This document shows positions 35,316 to 44,035 of a stretch of 64,000 nt of DNA, piece after piece. The position numbers and the translations under genes were made by a program. Within the stretch, counting starts at the first letter, position 1. Each line of letters starts with the position of its first letter. The notes below the pieces were generated by a model. That model searched no databases, was not told the origin of the DNA, and was given only the letters and a program-made list of their open reading frames with translations. Where the stretch lies: the NCBI RefSeq assembly GCF_024198215.1, contig NZ_JAKCFA010000034.1:40341-104340 (forward strand), written 5' to 3'. The stretch comes from Myxococcus qinghaiensis. Lineage in GTDB: Bacteria > Myxococcota > Myxococcia > Myxococcales > Myxococcaceae.

Positions 35316-36920
35316 TCAGTCCAGCAGGTGCGGATTGCGGACGATGAGCAGCCCGGCCTGCACGGTGGCCACATAGTCATTGAGGTGGCCGCCCGCGATG
35401 AGCGCTGACACGTCTCGGCTGCCACCCTCGGCCAGGGCCTGGTCCACCTTCTTCTCCCCCTGGTTGTACGCCGCGAGCGCCAGTCGCCAGTCGCCGTAGC
35501 GCGTGTGCAAGTCTGACAGCAGGGCCGCGGCGGCCTGCGTCTCGCGCGCCACGTCCAGCCGCTCGTCGCGAGCCTCGCTCACTTCCAGCCCGTAGCGACG
35601 CGCCGTCTCCGGGATGAACATCCACACGCCCGCGCCCCTCATGCCCGGAGCGAGTGACGGCCGACCATCCGTCTCCGGCATGTTCGTCACCGCGGACTCC
35701 ACCACCGCCACCGCGAGCAGGCCCTCGGGCAGGCCCTTCGCCTTCAGCGTCGACGCCAGCGCATCACGGTGCGTGCCCAGGTTCGTCAGCGCTCGCTTCA
35801 TGAACGCGCGGCCCTTGTCGGTGCCGACGAGGCGATTGAGCTGCTCCAACACCTTCGCATCCACCACGACGGACAGGTCTCCCTTGGGCTGGCTCGTCCG
35901 GGCGAGCGCCTCCGCATCGGCTTGCGTCACCGTGCGTCCACGCGCCGCGCCTTGCGCGAGCACGGCCACGGGGAGCAGGAGCAACGACAGCGCGGCGAGC
36001 AGCGCGGGGACGGCATGGGTGCGACGGGGACGCGGCTGGAACAGCATGTGAATCCTCCTCTGCGTGGGATGAGACATGCCGGTGGCACCGGCGGGCACGG
36101 GCGGAGCGCCCGGGAGTCGAAGCGCCGCCTGGAGCAGACAGCGCGCATACGCATGGGCCTGGGCACGGCCACTCGAGACCAGCGCCTCGTCACAGGCCAG
36201 TTCCTGGAGCGACGCGAGCCACGCCGACAGGCCATGCGCCGCCGGATGCCAGAAGAAGGCCCCCGTGAGCACCAGTCGCCCCAGGGCCAGGTGCGTGTCG
36301 CGCTGCCGGTGGTGCTGAAGCTCATGCAGCACGGTGAGCCGGAACGCCTCCGAGTCCTCCAGCAGCGCGGGAGGAACCACCACCCACGCGGACGGACGCT
36401 GTCCCCAGCGAGGGAACCACGCGGAGAACGCCGGAGTCCCCTCCTCGCCCAGCGCCACCACCACGCGCCCCACCGTGCGGACCCGAGGCAGCGCCTCCAG
36501 TCGACGCAAGAGCCGCCGATGCAGCACGAGCGCCCGCCCGATGAAGAACCCTGCGCCCACAATCCAACCCAGTGACAACAGCACTCCAATGGACACAGGC
36601 ACGGACACGGCCCCGGGACTCGCGGGCTTGGAGACACTCGCCCCACCCGTCCACACGGAGGAGGGGAGCCGCTCCGCCTGTCTCGCCACCGAGCGCTCGA
36701 AGGTGAACAGCGGCCCCGCCGGAGTCAGCGCCCGCGCGCCCATCGCCAGCAGCGGCAACAGGAACACCAGGGCCAGCGCCCCGCGCCCCACTCGCAAGGC
36801 CTGCCGAGAGGACAGCGCCAGGCCCAGCCGCGCCAGGAGCGCGAGCGCGCCCCACGCGAGCAGCAACGCCACGGGCAGGAGCAGCGCCACCGCGAGATAG
36901 AACGACACCAGCCCGCTCAT
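35316..36920 (-). CDS. BlaR1-type M56 metalloprotease fused to a lytic-transglycosylase-like domain
   Basis: A 534-residue membrane protein. The N-terminal part has several transmembrane helices (first at about 5-28, then 45-65 and 108-127), then a cytoplasmic M56 protease loop with zinc motif HELQHH starting at His199 and the third ligand region QELACDEAL. A further helix (about 305-325, AVPALLAALSLLLLPVAVLA) leads to an exported domain that is not the penicillin-binding domain of BlaR1. Instead it has goose-type/GH23 transglycosylase motifs: catalytic Glu408 in VVESAV, AGVWMFIPETARRYGL and LALAAYNQGEKKVDQAL. BlaR1 proteins cleave the BlaI repressor after binding beta-lactam; here a peptidoglycan fragment or strand is the probable signal, which is inference. 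Start overlaps the BlaI gene by four bases. Confidence 0.9.
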   Translation of the reverse strand: MSGLVSFYLAVALLLPVALLLAWGALALLARLGLALSSRQALRVGRGALALVFLLPLLAMGARALTPAGPLFTFERSVARQAERLPSSVWTGGASVSKPASPGAVSVPVSIGVLLSLGWIVGAGFFIGRALVLHRRLLRRLEALPRVRTVGRVVVALGEEGTPAFSAWFPRWGQRPSAWVVVPPALLEDSEAFRLTVLHELQHHRQRDTHLALGRLVLTGAFFWHPAAHGLSAWLASLQELACDEALVSSGRAQAHAYARCLLQAALRLPGAPPVPAGATGMSHPTQRRIHMLFQPRPRRTHAVPALLAALSLLLLPVAVLAQGAARGRTVTQADAEALARTSQPKGDLSVVVDAKVLEQLNRLVGTDKGRAFMKRALTNLGTHRDALASTLKAKGLPEGLLAVAVVESAVTNMPETDGRPSLAPGMRGAGVWMFIPETARRYGLEVSEARDERLDVARETQAAAALLSDLHTRYGDWRLALAAYNQGEKKVDQALAEGGSRDVSALIAGGHLNDYVATVQAGLLIVRNPHLLD

Positions 36921-37315
36921 GGCTTGCCACCCTTCGCCTTGAGCAGCTTGCGAATCTGCTCCACCTCGTCGGGCGCCAGCGGCACCGCCTCCACCAGTCG
37001 CGCCACCAGCGCGGACGGCGTGCCATCGAAGACGGTGTCCACCAGGTGGCGCAGGCTCTGGGCCTCGTACGTCTCACGCGGCAGCGTGGCCGAGTACAGG
37101 TGTCCCCTCCCCTGCTTGCGGCTCACCACCACGCTCTTCTGCTCCAGGATGCGCAGCACCGTGGAGACGGACGTGTACGCCAGCGCGCGCTCCGGCGGCA
37201 GCGCGGCCAGCACATCCGCCACGCTCACCTCGCCCTGCTTCCACACGATGTGCATCAGCTCGAGCTCCACCGGCGTCAACGGCCGGGGCGCCTCGGGCTC
37301 GGGTTGTCTGGCCAT
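36917..37315 (-). CDS. BlaI/MecI/CopY family repressor
   Basis: A 132-residue winged-helix repressor. HTH region LTPVELELMHIVWKQGEVSVADVLAALPPE (split over the usual helices, residues 13-42) and the strand SVSTVLRILEQKSVVVSRKQGRGHLYSATL; the C-terminal half (RHLVDTVFDGTPSALVARLVE) is the dimerisation region. BlaI-type proteins dimerise on palindromic operators and are inactivated by the M56 protease encoded next to them. Two palindromes just upstream fit as operators, so the pair should autorepress. The gene overlaps the M56 gene by four bases. Confidence 0.92.
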   Translation of the reverse strand: MARQPEPEAPRPLTPVELELMHIVWKQGEVSVADVLAALPPERALAYTSVSTVLRILEQKSVVVSRKQGRGHLYSATLPRETYEAQSLRHLVDTVFDGTPSALVARLVEAVPLAPDEVEQIRKLLKAKGGKP

Positions 37316-37341
37316 GGAGGTCCTCCGTGGCCAGCATTACT

Positions 37342-37355
37342 ACTAAGACCTTAGT
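37342..37355. promoter_or_regulatory. BlaI-type operator 1
   Basis: ACTAAG-AC-CTTAGT, a 14-bp inverted repeat, 26 bases upstream of the BlaI-type start codon. Its core matches the second site and fits the AT-rich dyad operators of the BlaI/MecI family. Confidence 0.65.
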
Positions 37356-37363
37356 TCTTCGTC

Positions 37364-37379
37364 AACTAAGCCCTTAGTT
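37364..37379. promoter_or_regulatory. BlaI-type operator 2
   Basis: AACTAAG-CC-CTTAGTT, a 16-bp inverted repeat, centred 23 bases (about two helical turns) from operator 1 and touching the emfourin stop codon. The paired spacing suggests cooperative repressor binding. Confidence 0.65.
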
Positions 37380-37721
37380 CTAGTGTCCACCACCGCGCCG
37401 GCGGGTGGCGCGCTTCACCAGGGACAAGAGCTCTCGCAGGCGCGGGTCTTCCACCGGCTCCACCAGCTCCACGGAGTGTCGCCGCGTCCCCTCCTCCACG
37501 GTGAGGGTGTAGCGGCGCTGGTCGGCGCCCTTGGACGCGGAGCCACCGCCGACAACGGCCGGCAGCTCACGGAAGCGCGCGTCGCGCAGGCCGTGCTCAA
37601 TCGCCTCGGCCTGCTCGGCGGGAAGCTCGCTCAGCTCCACGCTCCTCGGGCGGGCGAGCCCCGGGAAGGCTGCGAGCCCGCCCTCCTGCGAGAGCTGGAT
37701 GCGGACGCTGTCTCGAGACAC
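37380..37721 (-). CDS. Emfourin-type protealysin inhibitor
   Basis: A 113-residue cytoplasmic protein, GTG start at 37721. The pattern MSRDSVRIQLSQEGGLAAFPGL, then LPAEQAEAIEHGLRDARFRELP and RRYTLTVEEGTRRHSVELVE, matches emfourin, the small protein inhibitor encoded beside protealysin-like M4 metalloproteases. It starts three bases after the M4 protease stop codon, so the two are one operon, protease first. It should keep the protease inactive inside the cell and limit its activity. Confidence 0.85.
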   Translation of the reverse strand: MSRDSVRIQLSQEGGLAAFPGLARPRSVELSELPAEQAEAIEHGLRDARFRELPAVVGGGSASKGADQRRYTLTVEEGTRRHSVELVEPVEDPRLRELLSLVKRATRRRGGGH

Positions 37722-37724
37722 GGC

Positions 37725-38855
37725 TCAGGCCCCCGGCTGGACACTGCCCCACTGCGGCACGGACACCCTGTCTCGCGAGACGCGGATGCCCACCTCCTCC
37801 CAGGCCTCCTTCACGGCCGCCTCCTCTTCGCCAGGGCCGTACAGCCGGGTGGCGGACATGACGGTGATGCGCGCGAAGTCGGAGAAGTTGGTGTCCGGCA
37901 TGATGCGCGGGTCCCTCACGGCCTCGTACCAGATGCGGCCCGCGCGCTCCCATGCGCTGCCTCCCAGTCGCGTCGCCGTCATGCAGAAGGCGCGGTTGGG
38001 GATGCCGGAGTTGATGTGCACGCCGCCGTTGTCCTCCCACGTCGTCACGTAGTCGCGCATGTGGCCGGGCTGCGGGTCCTTGCCCAGCACGTCGTCATCG
38101 AACGCCGTCCCCGGCTCCTTCATGGAGCGCAGCGCCTGGCCTTCGACTTCGTCCGCCAGCAGCCCCGCGCCGATGAGCCAGTCCGCCTGGTCCGCCGTGT
38201 GTCCGAGCAGCCGCTGCTTCACCAGTGAGCCGAAGACATCCGACATCGACTCGTTCAGCGCGCCCGCCTGCTGGAAGTACCAGAGCGGCCCCTCGTCCTC
38301 CGTCACGCCGTGGGCCAGCTCGTGCGCGATGACGTCCAGGGCGATGGTGAAGCGGTTGAACAGCTCCCCATCCCCGTCGCCGAACACCATGCGGCGCCCG
38401 TCCCAGAAGGCGTTGTCGTAATCCCGCCCGTAATGGACATACGCCTGCAAGGGCATTCCATCCCCGTCGATGGAATTGCGCCCCATGACTTCCCAGAAGA
38501 AGTCATACGTGGCGCCCAGGCCGTCGAAGGCCTCGTCGGCCGCGAGGTCTCCGCACGGCCCCTGCCCCTCCGAGCGCACCAGCGTCCCGGGGAAGGCCTC
38601 CTCGCCCTTCAAGTCGTAGATGCTTCGCTGCCGCTGGGACTCCACCATCATCGCCGGCAGCCGGCGAACGGATGAGGAAGACGCGGCCACCCGACCTCCG
38701 GCGAAGCGCAGGGCCCGGAAGGTGCTGTCCGTGGACACCGTGCGCAGGGCCTTCACGCGCTGCTGGGGCGTGCCGTTCTCCGCGATGGAGCGCAGGAGAT
38801 ACGGAGGCAGGATGCAATGAATGGAATGAACGTGCCGTCTTCGCCGCGTCAGCAT
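37725..38855 (-). CDS. Protealysin-like M4 metalloprotease
   Basis: A 376-residue zinc protease. The short N-terminal propeptide holds the PPYL motif (about residues 17-20) typical of protealysin precursors in place of a long FTP propeptide; no signal peptide is present. Catalytic features: zinc motif HELAHG (about residue 180), the Glu ligand in GALNESMSDVFG and the active-site His in GGVHINSGIPN. Protealysin-like enzymes are released without a Sec signal or act intracellularly, and have been tied to bacterial invasion of host cells by cleaving actin-type substrates. Here predation or competition is a possible role, as inference. The inhibitor gene follows immediately. Confidence 0.92.
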   Translation of the reverse strand: MLTRRRRHVHSIHCILPPYLLRSIAENGTPQQRVKALRTVSTDSTFRALRFAGGRVAASSSSVRRLPAMMVESQRQRSIYDLKGEEAFPGTLVRSEGQGPCGDLAADEAFDGLGATYDFFWEVMGRNSIDGDGMPLQAYVHYGRDYDNAFWDGRRMVFGDGDGELFNRFTIALDVIAHELAHGVTEDEGPLWYFQQAGALNESMSDVFGSLVKQRLLGHTADQADWLIGAGLLADEVEGQALRSMKEPGTAFDDDVLGKDPQPGHMRDYVTTWEDNGGVHINSGIPNRAFCMTATRLGGSAWERAGRIWYEAVRDPRIMPDTNFSDFARITVMSATRLYGPGEEEAAVKEAWEEVGIRVSRDRVSVPQWGSVQPGA

Positions 38856-38980
38856 GGGTGTCCCCCTCGAGAGCTGTCAGTCCTCGAGGTGGAGCCACTT
38901 TCACCGCGATATGACACCCGACACCGGGGCTCGCTCGCCCCGCCAACGACAGACGTCACGCCTCACCGTGTCCCCGGGGA

Positions 38981-39004
38981 CCGAGGGGCCCGAGCGCCCC
39001 TCGG
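38981..39004 (-). terminator. Hairpin after the FAD monooxygenase
   Basis: CCGAGGGG pairs perfectly with CCCCTCGG around an eight-base loop, 32 bases after the monooxygenase stop and before the M4 protease promoter region. A second arm (CCCCTCG/CGAGGGG, 38997-39031) could form an alternative stem. Confidence 0.4.
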
Positions 39005-39035
39005 ATATCCACGAGGCCCTCGGGCGAGGGGTCCG

Positions 39036-40640
39036 TCAGACCCCCAACGCGTCACGAAGCTCCGGCAGCCGCTCTGCCTTCACCGCGCCGAAAACGAAGC
39101 GGTCCGGCCGCAACACCACCACATCCGAGTCATGCCGCGAGAACCAGTCGCCCAGCTTCCCGGTGATATCCTCCACCGCCGGCACGTCGCCGCCGTCCGC
39201 GCCCGTCGACTGGACGGCGAGCAGCCGCCCACCCAGGGCCTCCGCCAGCCCGCGCGCCGCCGCCATCTGCGCGGCCGGAGCGTTGGCCCGGCACAGCACC
39301 GCGAAGTCATTGCCGATGGCGTCGTCCAGGAGCACCTCCTGGCCCGTCGGCAACCGCACCTTGGGCTGGATGAAGAACGTGCCCTCCGGCGACTCCGAGG
39401 TGTGTCCGCCGCCCAGGTAGTAGCCGCGCTCGTGCATCGGCGGCTGCTTGAACTCGAAGTTCTGGATGAAGCGGCGCACCCGGGGGATGCGCTGCAGCGC
39501 GCGCATCACCATGTCGCGGGCGCCGGCCACCCAGCTGTTGCGCGCGAGGAACAGGTGCCCCACTCGCACGCACAGCTTCTGCACCGCCTCCACGTGCGGA
39601 CGACGCTCCTCCTCGTAGGTGTCCAGGAGCGACTCCGGCGCCAGGCCCCGGACGACGCGCTGAATCTTCCACGCCAGGTTCGACGCGTCGCGCATGCCGG
39701 ACACCAGGCCCTGGCCCATGAAGGGCGGCATGGTGTGCGCCGCGTCACCCAGCAGGAACACGTTGCCGTCGCGCCAGCGCGCCGCGTTGAGGCAGTGGAA
39801 CGTGTAGACCTGCGCGCGCTCCACGTGGACGCGCTCGGGGTCGATGTAGGGCGCCAGGAGCTTCTTGATGGTCTCCGGCCGCTCCATCTCCTCGCGCGTC
39901 TCGCCCGGCATCAGCATGAACTCCCACCGGAACTGGCCCACCGCGCCCGTCGCGACGAAGGCCGGACGCTTGGGGTCGCACACGAAGCGGCACAGCTCCG
40001 GCGCGTCACCCGCCACCCGTCCGGACACCGCCAGCCAGGGCTCCCCGTAGGCCTTCCCCGACATCTTGATGCCCAGCGCCTTGCGCACGCCGCTGCGCGC
40101 CCCGTCGCACGCCAGCAGATACCGCCCGCGCACCGTGCGCACCTCGCCCGTCTGCAGGAGCCGGTAGCGCACCGTCACCCCGGAGGCGTCCTGCTCCAGC
40201 GCCTCCACGCCCGCTCCCACCTGGAGCTTCACGTGGGGGAAGCGCGCCATGCCGTCGCGCAGCACGCCCTCCACCAGCGGCTGGTGGAAGAACCACAGCG
40301 GCGAGTAGCCGAAGCCGAAGTCCGCCGTGCCGGTGTGCACCTCCGCGAAGCGCTTGCCCGTCTCGCCCACGTACTCGGCGAAGCGGTTCTCCCGCATGTC
40401 CTTCTGGAGCTCCGGGCCCAGCCCCGTGGCCTGGTAGATGCGCAGCGCCTCGTCATCGCAGGAGAAGGCGCGCGGCTGTCCATGCGGCGCCAGGTCCTGC
40501 TCCAACACCAGCGTCCGCACTCCCAGGGAGCCCAGCAGATTGCATGTCAGGGCTCCCACGGGACCGCAGCCGCTGATGATGACATCAACCTCCATGTCGG
40601 CCTGCTGCTTGTCACAAACCATGAGAGCCCCCGGGTTCAT
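39036..40640 (-). CDS. FAD-dependent aromatic monooxygenase (PheA/MhpA type)
   Basis: A flavoprotein hydroxylase of about 534 residues. Motifs: N-terminal FAD-binding GxGxxG in ISGCGPVGALTCNLLG, the YLLACDGARSGVRKALG DG-motif and the GD motif in VFLLGDAAHTMPPFMGQG, followed by the C-terminal thioredoxin-like region from about residue 390. The order matches phenol 2-monooxygenase and 3-(3-hydroxyphenyl)propionate hydroxylase, or polyketide-tailoring hydroxylases. Several in-frame ATG codons (40640, 40622, 40595) give no decisive ribosome site; 40640 is used. Divergent from the BTAD-AAA regulator, which may control it. Target phenol not readable. Confidence 0.88.
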   Translation of the reverse strand: MNPGALMVCDKQQADMEVDVIISGCGPVGALTCNLLGSLGVRTLVLEQDLAPHGQPRAFSCDDEALRIYQATGLGPELQKDMRENRFAEYVGETGKRFAEVHTGTADFGFGYSPLWFFHQPLVEGVLRDGMARFPHVKLQVGAGVEALEQDASGVTVRYRLLQTGEVRTVRGRYLLACDGARSGVRKALGIKMSGKAYGEPWLAVSGRVAGDAPELCRFVCDPKRPAFVATGAVGQFRWEFMLMPGETREEMERPETIKKLLAPYIDPERVHVERAQVYTFHCLNAARWRDGNVFLLGDAAHTMPPFMGQGLVSGMRDASNLAWKIQRVVRGLAPESLLDTYEEERRPHVEAVQKLCVRVGHLFLARNSWVAGARDMVMRALQRIPRVRRFIQNFEFKQPPMHERGYYLGGGHTSESPEGTFFIQPKVRLPTGQEVLLDDAIGNDFAVLCRANAPAAQMAAARGLAEALGGRLLAVQSTGADGGDVPAVEDITGKLGDWFSRHDSDVVVLRPDRFVFGAVKAERLPELRDALGV

Positions 40641-40874
40641 TTTCAGTCTGGAGCAATCAATAACGAATGAGGTGTGACCAGGGTGTGACCGCACGAAAGG
40701 TTTCGCAACGTCGTCCGTTCGTGACGGCGAGCTGCCGTGTCCTGGAAATTCGAGAGGGAAAGCGGCCGGTACCTCGGACCCCGCCTGGGGTCATCCCTAC
40801 CCGCGAGGGAGCATCGGGTGCGGCGTGTTACGTTACGCGAAACGCGCTCTCTCATTCTTGGAACCCCGGAGGCC

Positions 40875-42947
40875 ATGGCAGGCGACGACGCGGTAGGGAC
40901 GCAAGTCTTTCACCTGGAGCTGCTCGGCGAAGCGCGCCTGCGGCACGACGGCGCACACCTGCCCTTGGAGCGCCGCACCGCCGCGGTGCTGGCATGGCTG
41001 GCATTGGAAGGCCCCCATCCGAAGTACCGCCTCGCGGGCCTCTTGTGGGCCGAGTCCAGCGAGGTCACCGCCCGAAACAACATGCGACAGCTCTTGCGCC
41101 GGCTGCGCCTGTTGACGGGCGCGGAGCTGGTGCAGGGCGGGGATGTCCTGTCGCTGGCGGAGGGAATCACGGTGGACGCCTCGCAGCTCCAGGCCCACGC
41201 GCTGGCCGGGCGCCACTCGCAGGTGCTGGAGCTGGAGGGCGTGCTGCTGTCCTCGCTGGAGTTCGACGACTGCCCGGAGTTCCACGCGTGGCTGGAGAGC
41301 GCGCGGGAGCGGCTGGACAAGCTGCGTCGACGCGCCGCGTCCGCGGAGTCGGAGGCGCGCGAGCGCGCGGGGGACTTGTCCGGCGCGCTCGTGCTGGCGG
41401 AGAAGCTCCTGGGCATGGACCCGTACTCGGAGGAGGCGTGGCGCCGGCTGATGCGGCTGCACTACGTGTCCGGAGACCGGGGGTCCGCGCTCAACGCCTT
41501 CGAGCGCTGCCGCCGCCTCTTGCGCGAGGAATTGGACACCCAGCCCCTGCCGCAGACAGTGGCGCTGGCGCGGGAAATCGAGCGGGGCACCACGTCGTCG
41601 CACGCCCCGCGCGTACAGCCGGCGAAGCTGCCCCTGTCCGTGCTGCGTCCCCCGGTGCTGGTGGGGCGCGAGCGGGAGTGGGCGCGGATGGAGGAGGCCT
41701 GGGAGGCGGGGCTGACCATCTTCCTCAGCGGCGAGCCCGGGGTGGGCAAGACGCGGCTGGCGCATGACTTCGCCGCCTCGCGCGGCAGCCACCTCACCCT
41801 GGAGTCGCGCCCCGGGGAGATGCACGTGGCCTATTCCTCTCATGTGCGGCTCTTGCGACAGCTCCTGGCCCAGCGTCCGGACTGCAAGCTGGAGCCGTGG
41901 GTGCGCCGGGAGCTGGCGCGGCTGATGCCGGACATGGCCGGCCCGGAGGGCCTCCCCCCGCCCATGGTGGACGAGGCGGACCGCAGCCGCTTCCTGGAGG
42001 CCAACTGTCTGGCTGTCTACCAATTGTGCGCGGGGCTGGATGCCATCGTCGCGGATGACTTGCATTACATGGACGCGGCCACCGCGGAGTTCGCGCTGCT
42101 CATGCTGTCGCGTCGCCACGACACGCAGCCGGGCGGTGCCTTCCCCCACTTCGTGGACACCTTTCGCAAGGGCGAGCTGACTCCGGTGGCCATCGGCTGC
42201 ATCCAGCAGCTCGTGGAGGCGGGGCTCGCCGTCGTCATCGAGCTGGAGCCGCTCCAGACGGACTCGGTGGGCGCGCTGCTGGGGAGCCTGGAGCTGGCGG
42301 GCGCGGAGCAGCTGACGGACAACGTGATGCGCTACACGGGGGGCAATCCCCTGTTCATCATGGAGGCGCTGCGTCACCTGCTGGAGTCGGGCGGGCTGGA
42401 GCGGGGCTGGCCCGAGCATGTCCACCCCTCTGGCCGGGGCCGGGACTTGATTCAGCAGCGGCTGGAGCGGCTGTCGCCCCAGGCGCTCCAGGTCGCCCGG
42501 CTGGCGGCGCTCGCGAAGACGTCCTTCCAGTTGGAGCTGGCCGTCGAGGTGCTGGAGATGACGCCGCTGACGCTCGCCCAGCACGTCTCTGAACTGGAGG
42601 CCGCGCACGTGCTGCGCGGAGAGCGTTTCACGCATGACCTGCTCTTCGAGGTGGTGCGGGAGACGATTCCCCCCTCCCTGATTCCCCTGCTCCATCGCAG
42701 GCTGGCCAGCGCGCTGGAGCAGCGCAAGGCCGCTCCTGTCGTCGTCGCGCAGCACTGGCTGGAGGGCAAGGAGCCGGAGCGCGCCGCGCCGCACCTCGTC
42801 GCCGCCGCCAACGCGGAGGCCTCCGCCTTCCGGCACATGGAGGCCGCGCTGCTCTACTTCCGCGCCGCCACCGCGCTGGAGGAGGCCGGCGCCTTCGAGG
42901 AGGCCGCCCGCGTCAGGGCCCGCGCCCGAGGCATCCCCAGCGCCTGA
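40875..42947 (+). CDS. BTAD-AAA (AfsR/SARP-like) transcriptional regulator
   Basis: A 690-residue regulator starting at MAGDDAVGTQVFHLELLG after a CGGAGG site. The N-terminal part is a SARP-type winged helix (about 9-100) plus bacterial transcriptional activation domain (110-250, DPYSEEAWRRLMRLHYVSGDRGSALNAFE). An AAA/NB-ARC-like ATPase follows: Walker A GEPGVGKT starting at residue 286, Walker B-like DAIVADDLHYMD, then GGNPLFIMEAL and helical repeats to the end. Proteins of this build activate secondary-metabolite or catabolic genes in actinobacteria and myxobacteria. It faces the FAD monooxygenase gene across a 234-base spacer and may switch it on. Confidence 0.9.
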   Translation: MAGDDAVGTQVFHLELLGEARLRHDGAHLPLERRTAAVLAWLALEGPHPKYRLAGLLWAESSEVTARNNMRQLLRRLRLLTGAELVQGGDVLSLAEGITVDASQLQAHALAGRHSQVLELEGVLLSSLEFDDCPEFHAWLESARERLDKLRRRAASAESEARERAGDLSGALVLAEKLLGMDPYSEEAWRRLMRLHYVSGDRGSALNAFERCRRLLREELDTQPLPQTVALAREIERGTTSSHAPRVQPAKLPLSVLRPPVLVGREREWARMEEAWEAGLTIFLSGEPGVGKTRLAHDFAASRGSHLTLESRPGEMHVAYSSHVRLLRQLLAQRPDCKLEPWVRRELARLMPDMAGPEGLPPPMVDEADRSRFLEANCLAVYQLCAGLDAIVADDLHYMDAATAEFALLMLSRRHDTQPGGAFPHFVDTFRKGELTPVAIGCIQQLVEAGLAVVIELEPLQTDSVGALLGSLELAGAEQLTDNVMRYTGGNPLFIMEALRHLLESGGLERGWPEHVHPSGRGRDLIQQRLERLSPQALQVARLAALAKTSFQLELAVEVLEMTPLTLAQHVSELEAAHVLRGERFTHDLLFEVVRETIPPSLIPLLHRRLASALEQRKAAPVVVAQHWLEGKEPERAAPHLVAAANAEASAFRHMEAALLYFRAATALEEAGAFEEAARVRARARGIPSA

Positions 42948-42959
42948 CCTCCCGCCGTC

Positions 42960-43931
42960 CTAACGGGCGCGCGGAGTCCGCGAGGTGGAGCCCGCCCCCG
43001 GCCGCGTCTCCGTGCGGGCCTCCGGCGCCCGCAGCTCCGCCGTGACTTCGCGCGCCACGTCCACGAAGGCGCGGAACGCGGGGGACACGCGGGAGCGGCT
43101 GGGAAAGTAGAGGAAGAAGCCGTCCACGTGGGCCGCGTAGGGCTCCAGGACGATGCGCAGCGCGCCCCGCTTCACCCGGTCCGCGATTTCCGGCTCGAAG
43201 GCATACATCAAGCCCACGCCCGACTCGGCCAGCTCCATCATCGCGTGGTGGCTGGAGGTGACCAGCGGCCCTCGCACCGGGACGCGCCAGCTCCGCGCGC
43301 CGCGCTCCAGCTCCCACTGGTAGAGCGCCCCGGTGGTGCCGGAGCGGATGCAAAGACAGTCATGCGCCAGCAAGTCCCGCGGCTTCTCCGGAGCCCCTCG
43401 GCGCTTGAGGTAGGCGGGCGAGCCCACCACCACGAAGCGGAAGCCCTCCGACAGGCGCACCTGCACCATGTCGCGCTCCAGCGACTCCGAGAAGCGGATG
43501 CCCCCGTCCAGCTCCTCGGAGACGATATCCACCATGGAGTCCTCCACCCGCAGCTCCACCTCCACGCGGGGGTGGAGGGCCAGAAAGCGCGTCAACACGG
43601 GCGCGACGACGGAGGACACGGACACCGTGGGCACGGTGAGCCTCACCAGACCCGTCACCTCGCCCGGCTGGGCCGCCGCCACCTTCAGCGCCGCCAGCGC
43701 CTGGTCCACCGACGGGCCCGCGCCTTCGAGCAGCCGACGGCCCGGCTCCGTGAGCGCCACGCTTCGGGTGGTGCGCGTCAGCAGCGGCACGCCCAGCCGC
43801 GCCTCGAGCTGGCGGACGGACTGGCTCAACGAGGACGCGGAGACGCCCAGGTCCTCCGCCGCCGAGGCGAAGCTGCGCCGGCGCGCCACGGCGAGGAACG
43901 CGTTCAGCGCATTGAGCGGAGTGAAGGCCAT
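42960..43931 (-). CDS. LysR-type transcriptional regulator
   Basis: A 323-residue regulator with an N-terminal winged HTH (LNALNAFLAVARRRSFASAAEDLGVSASSLSQSVRQLE over residues 6-43), then the effector-binding domain and an Arg/Thr/Pro-rich tail. It belongs to the common LysR subgroup with the SSLSQSVRQLEARLGVPLL motif. It is divergent from the alcohol dehydrogenase gene (104 bases between), which is the likely target. Confidence 0.9.
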   Translation of the reverse strand: MAFTPLNALNAFLAVARRRSFASAAEDLGVSASSLSQSVRQLEARLGVPLLTRTTRSVALTEPGRRLLEGAGPSVDQALAALKVAAAQPGEVTGLVRLTVPTVSVSSVVAPVLTRFLALHPRVEVELRVEDSMVDIVSEELDGGIRFSESLERDMVQVRLSEGFRFVVVGSPAYLKRRGAPEKPRDLLAHDCLCIRSGTTGALYQWELERGARSWRVPVRGPLVTSSHHAMMELAESGVGLMYAFEPEIADRVKRGALRIVLEPYAAHVDGFFLYFPSRSRVSPAFRAFVDVAREVTAELRAPEARTETRPGAGSTSRTPRAR

Positions 43932-44035
43932 TGCGAAGTTTTTCTACATGCCGCGTTCGGATTCCATCTGTTTCGCGCACGAGGGCGCCTGCGCATATTC
44001 CACGCGTTCACCCACCCCCCATCAAGGACCTGCCC

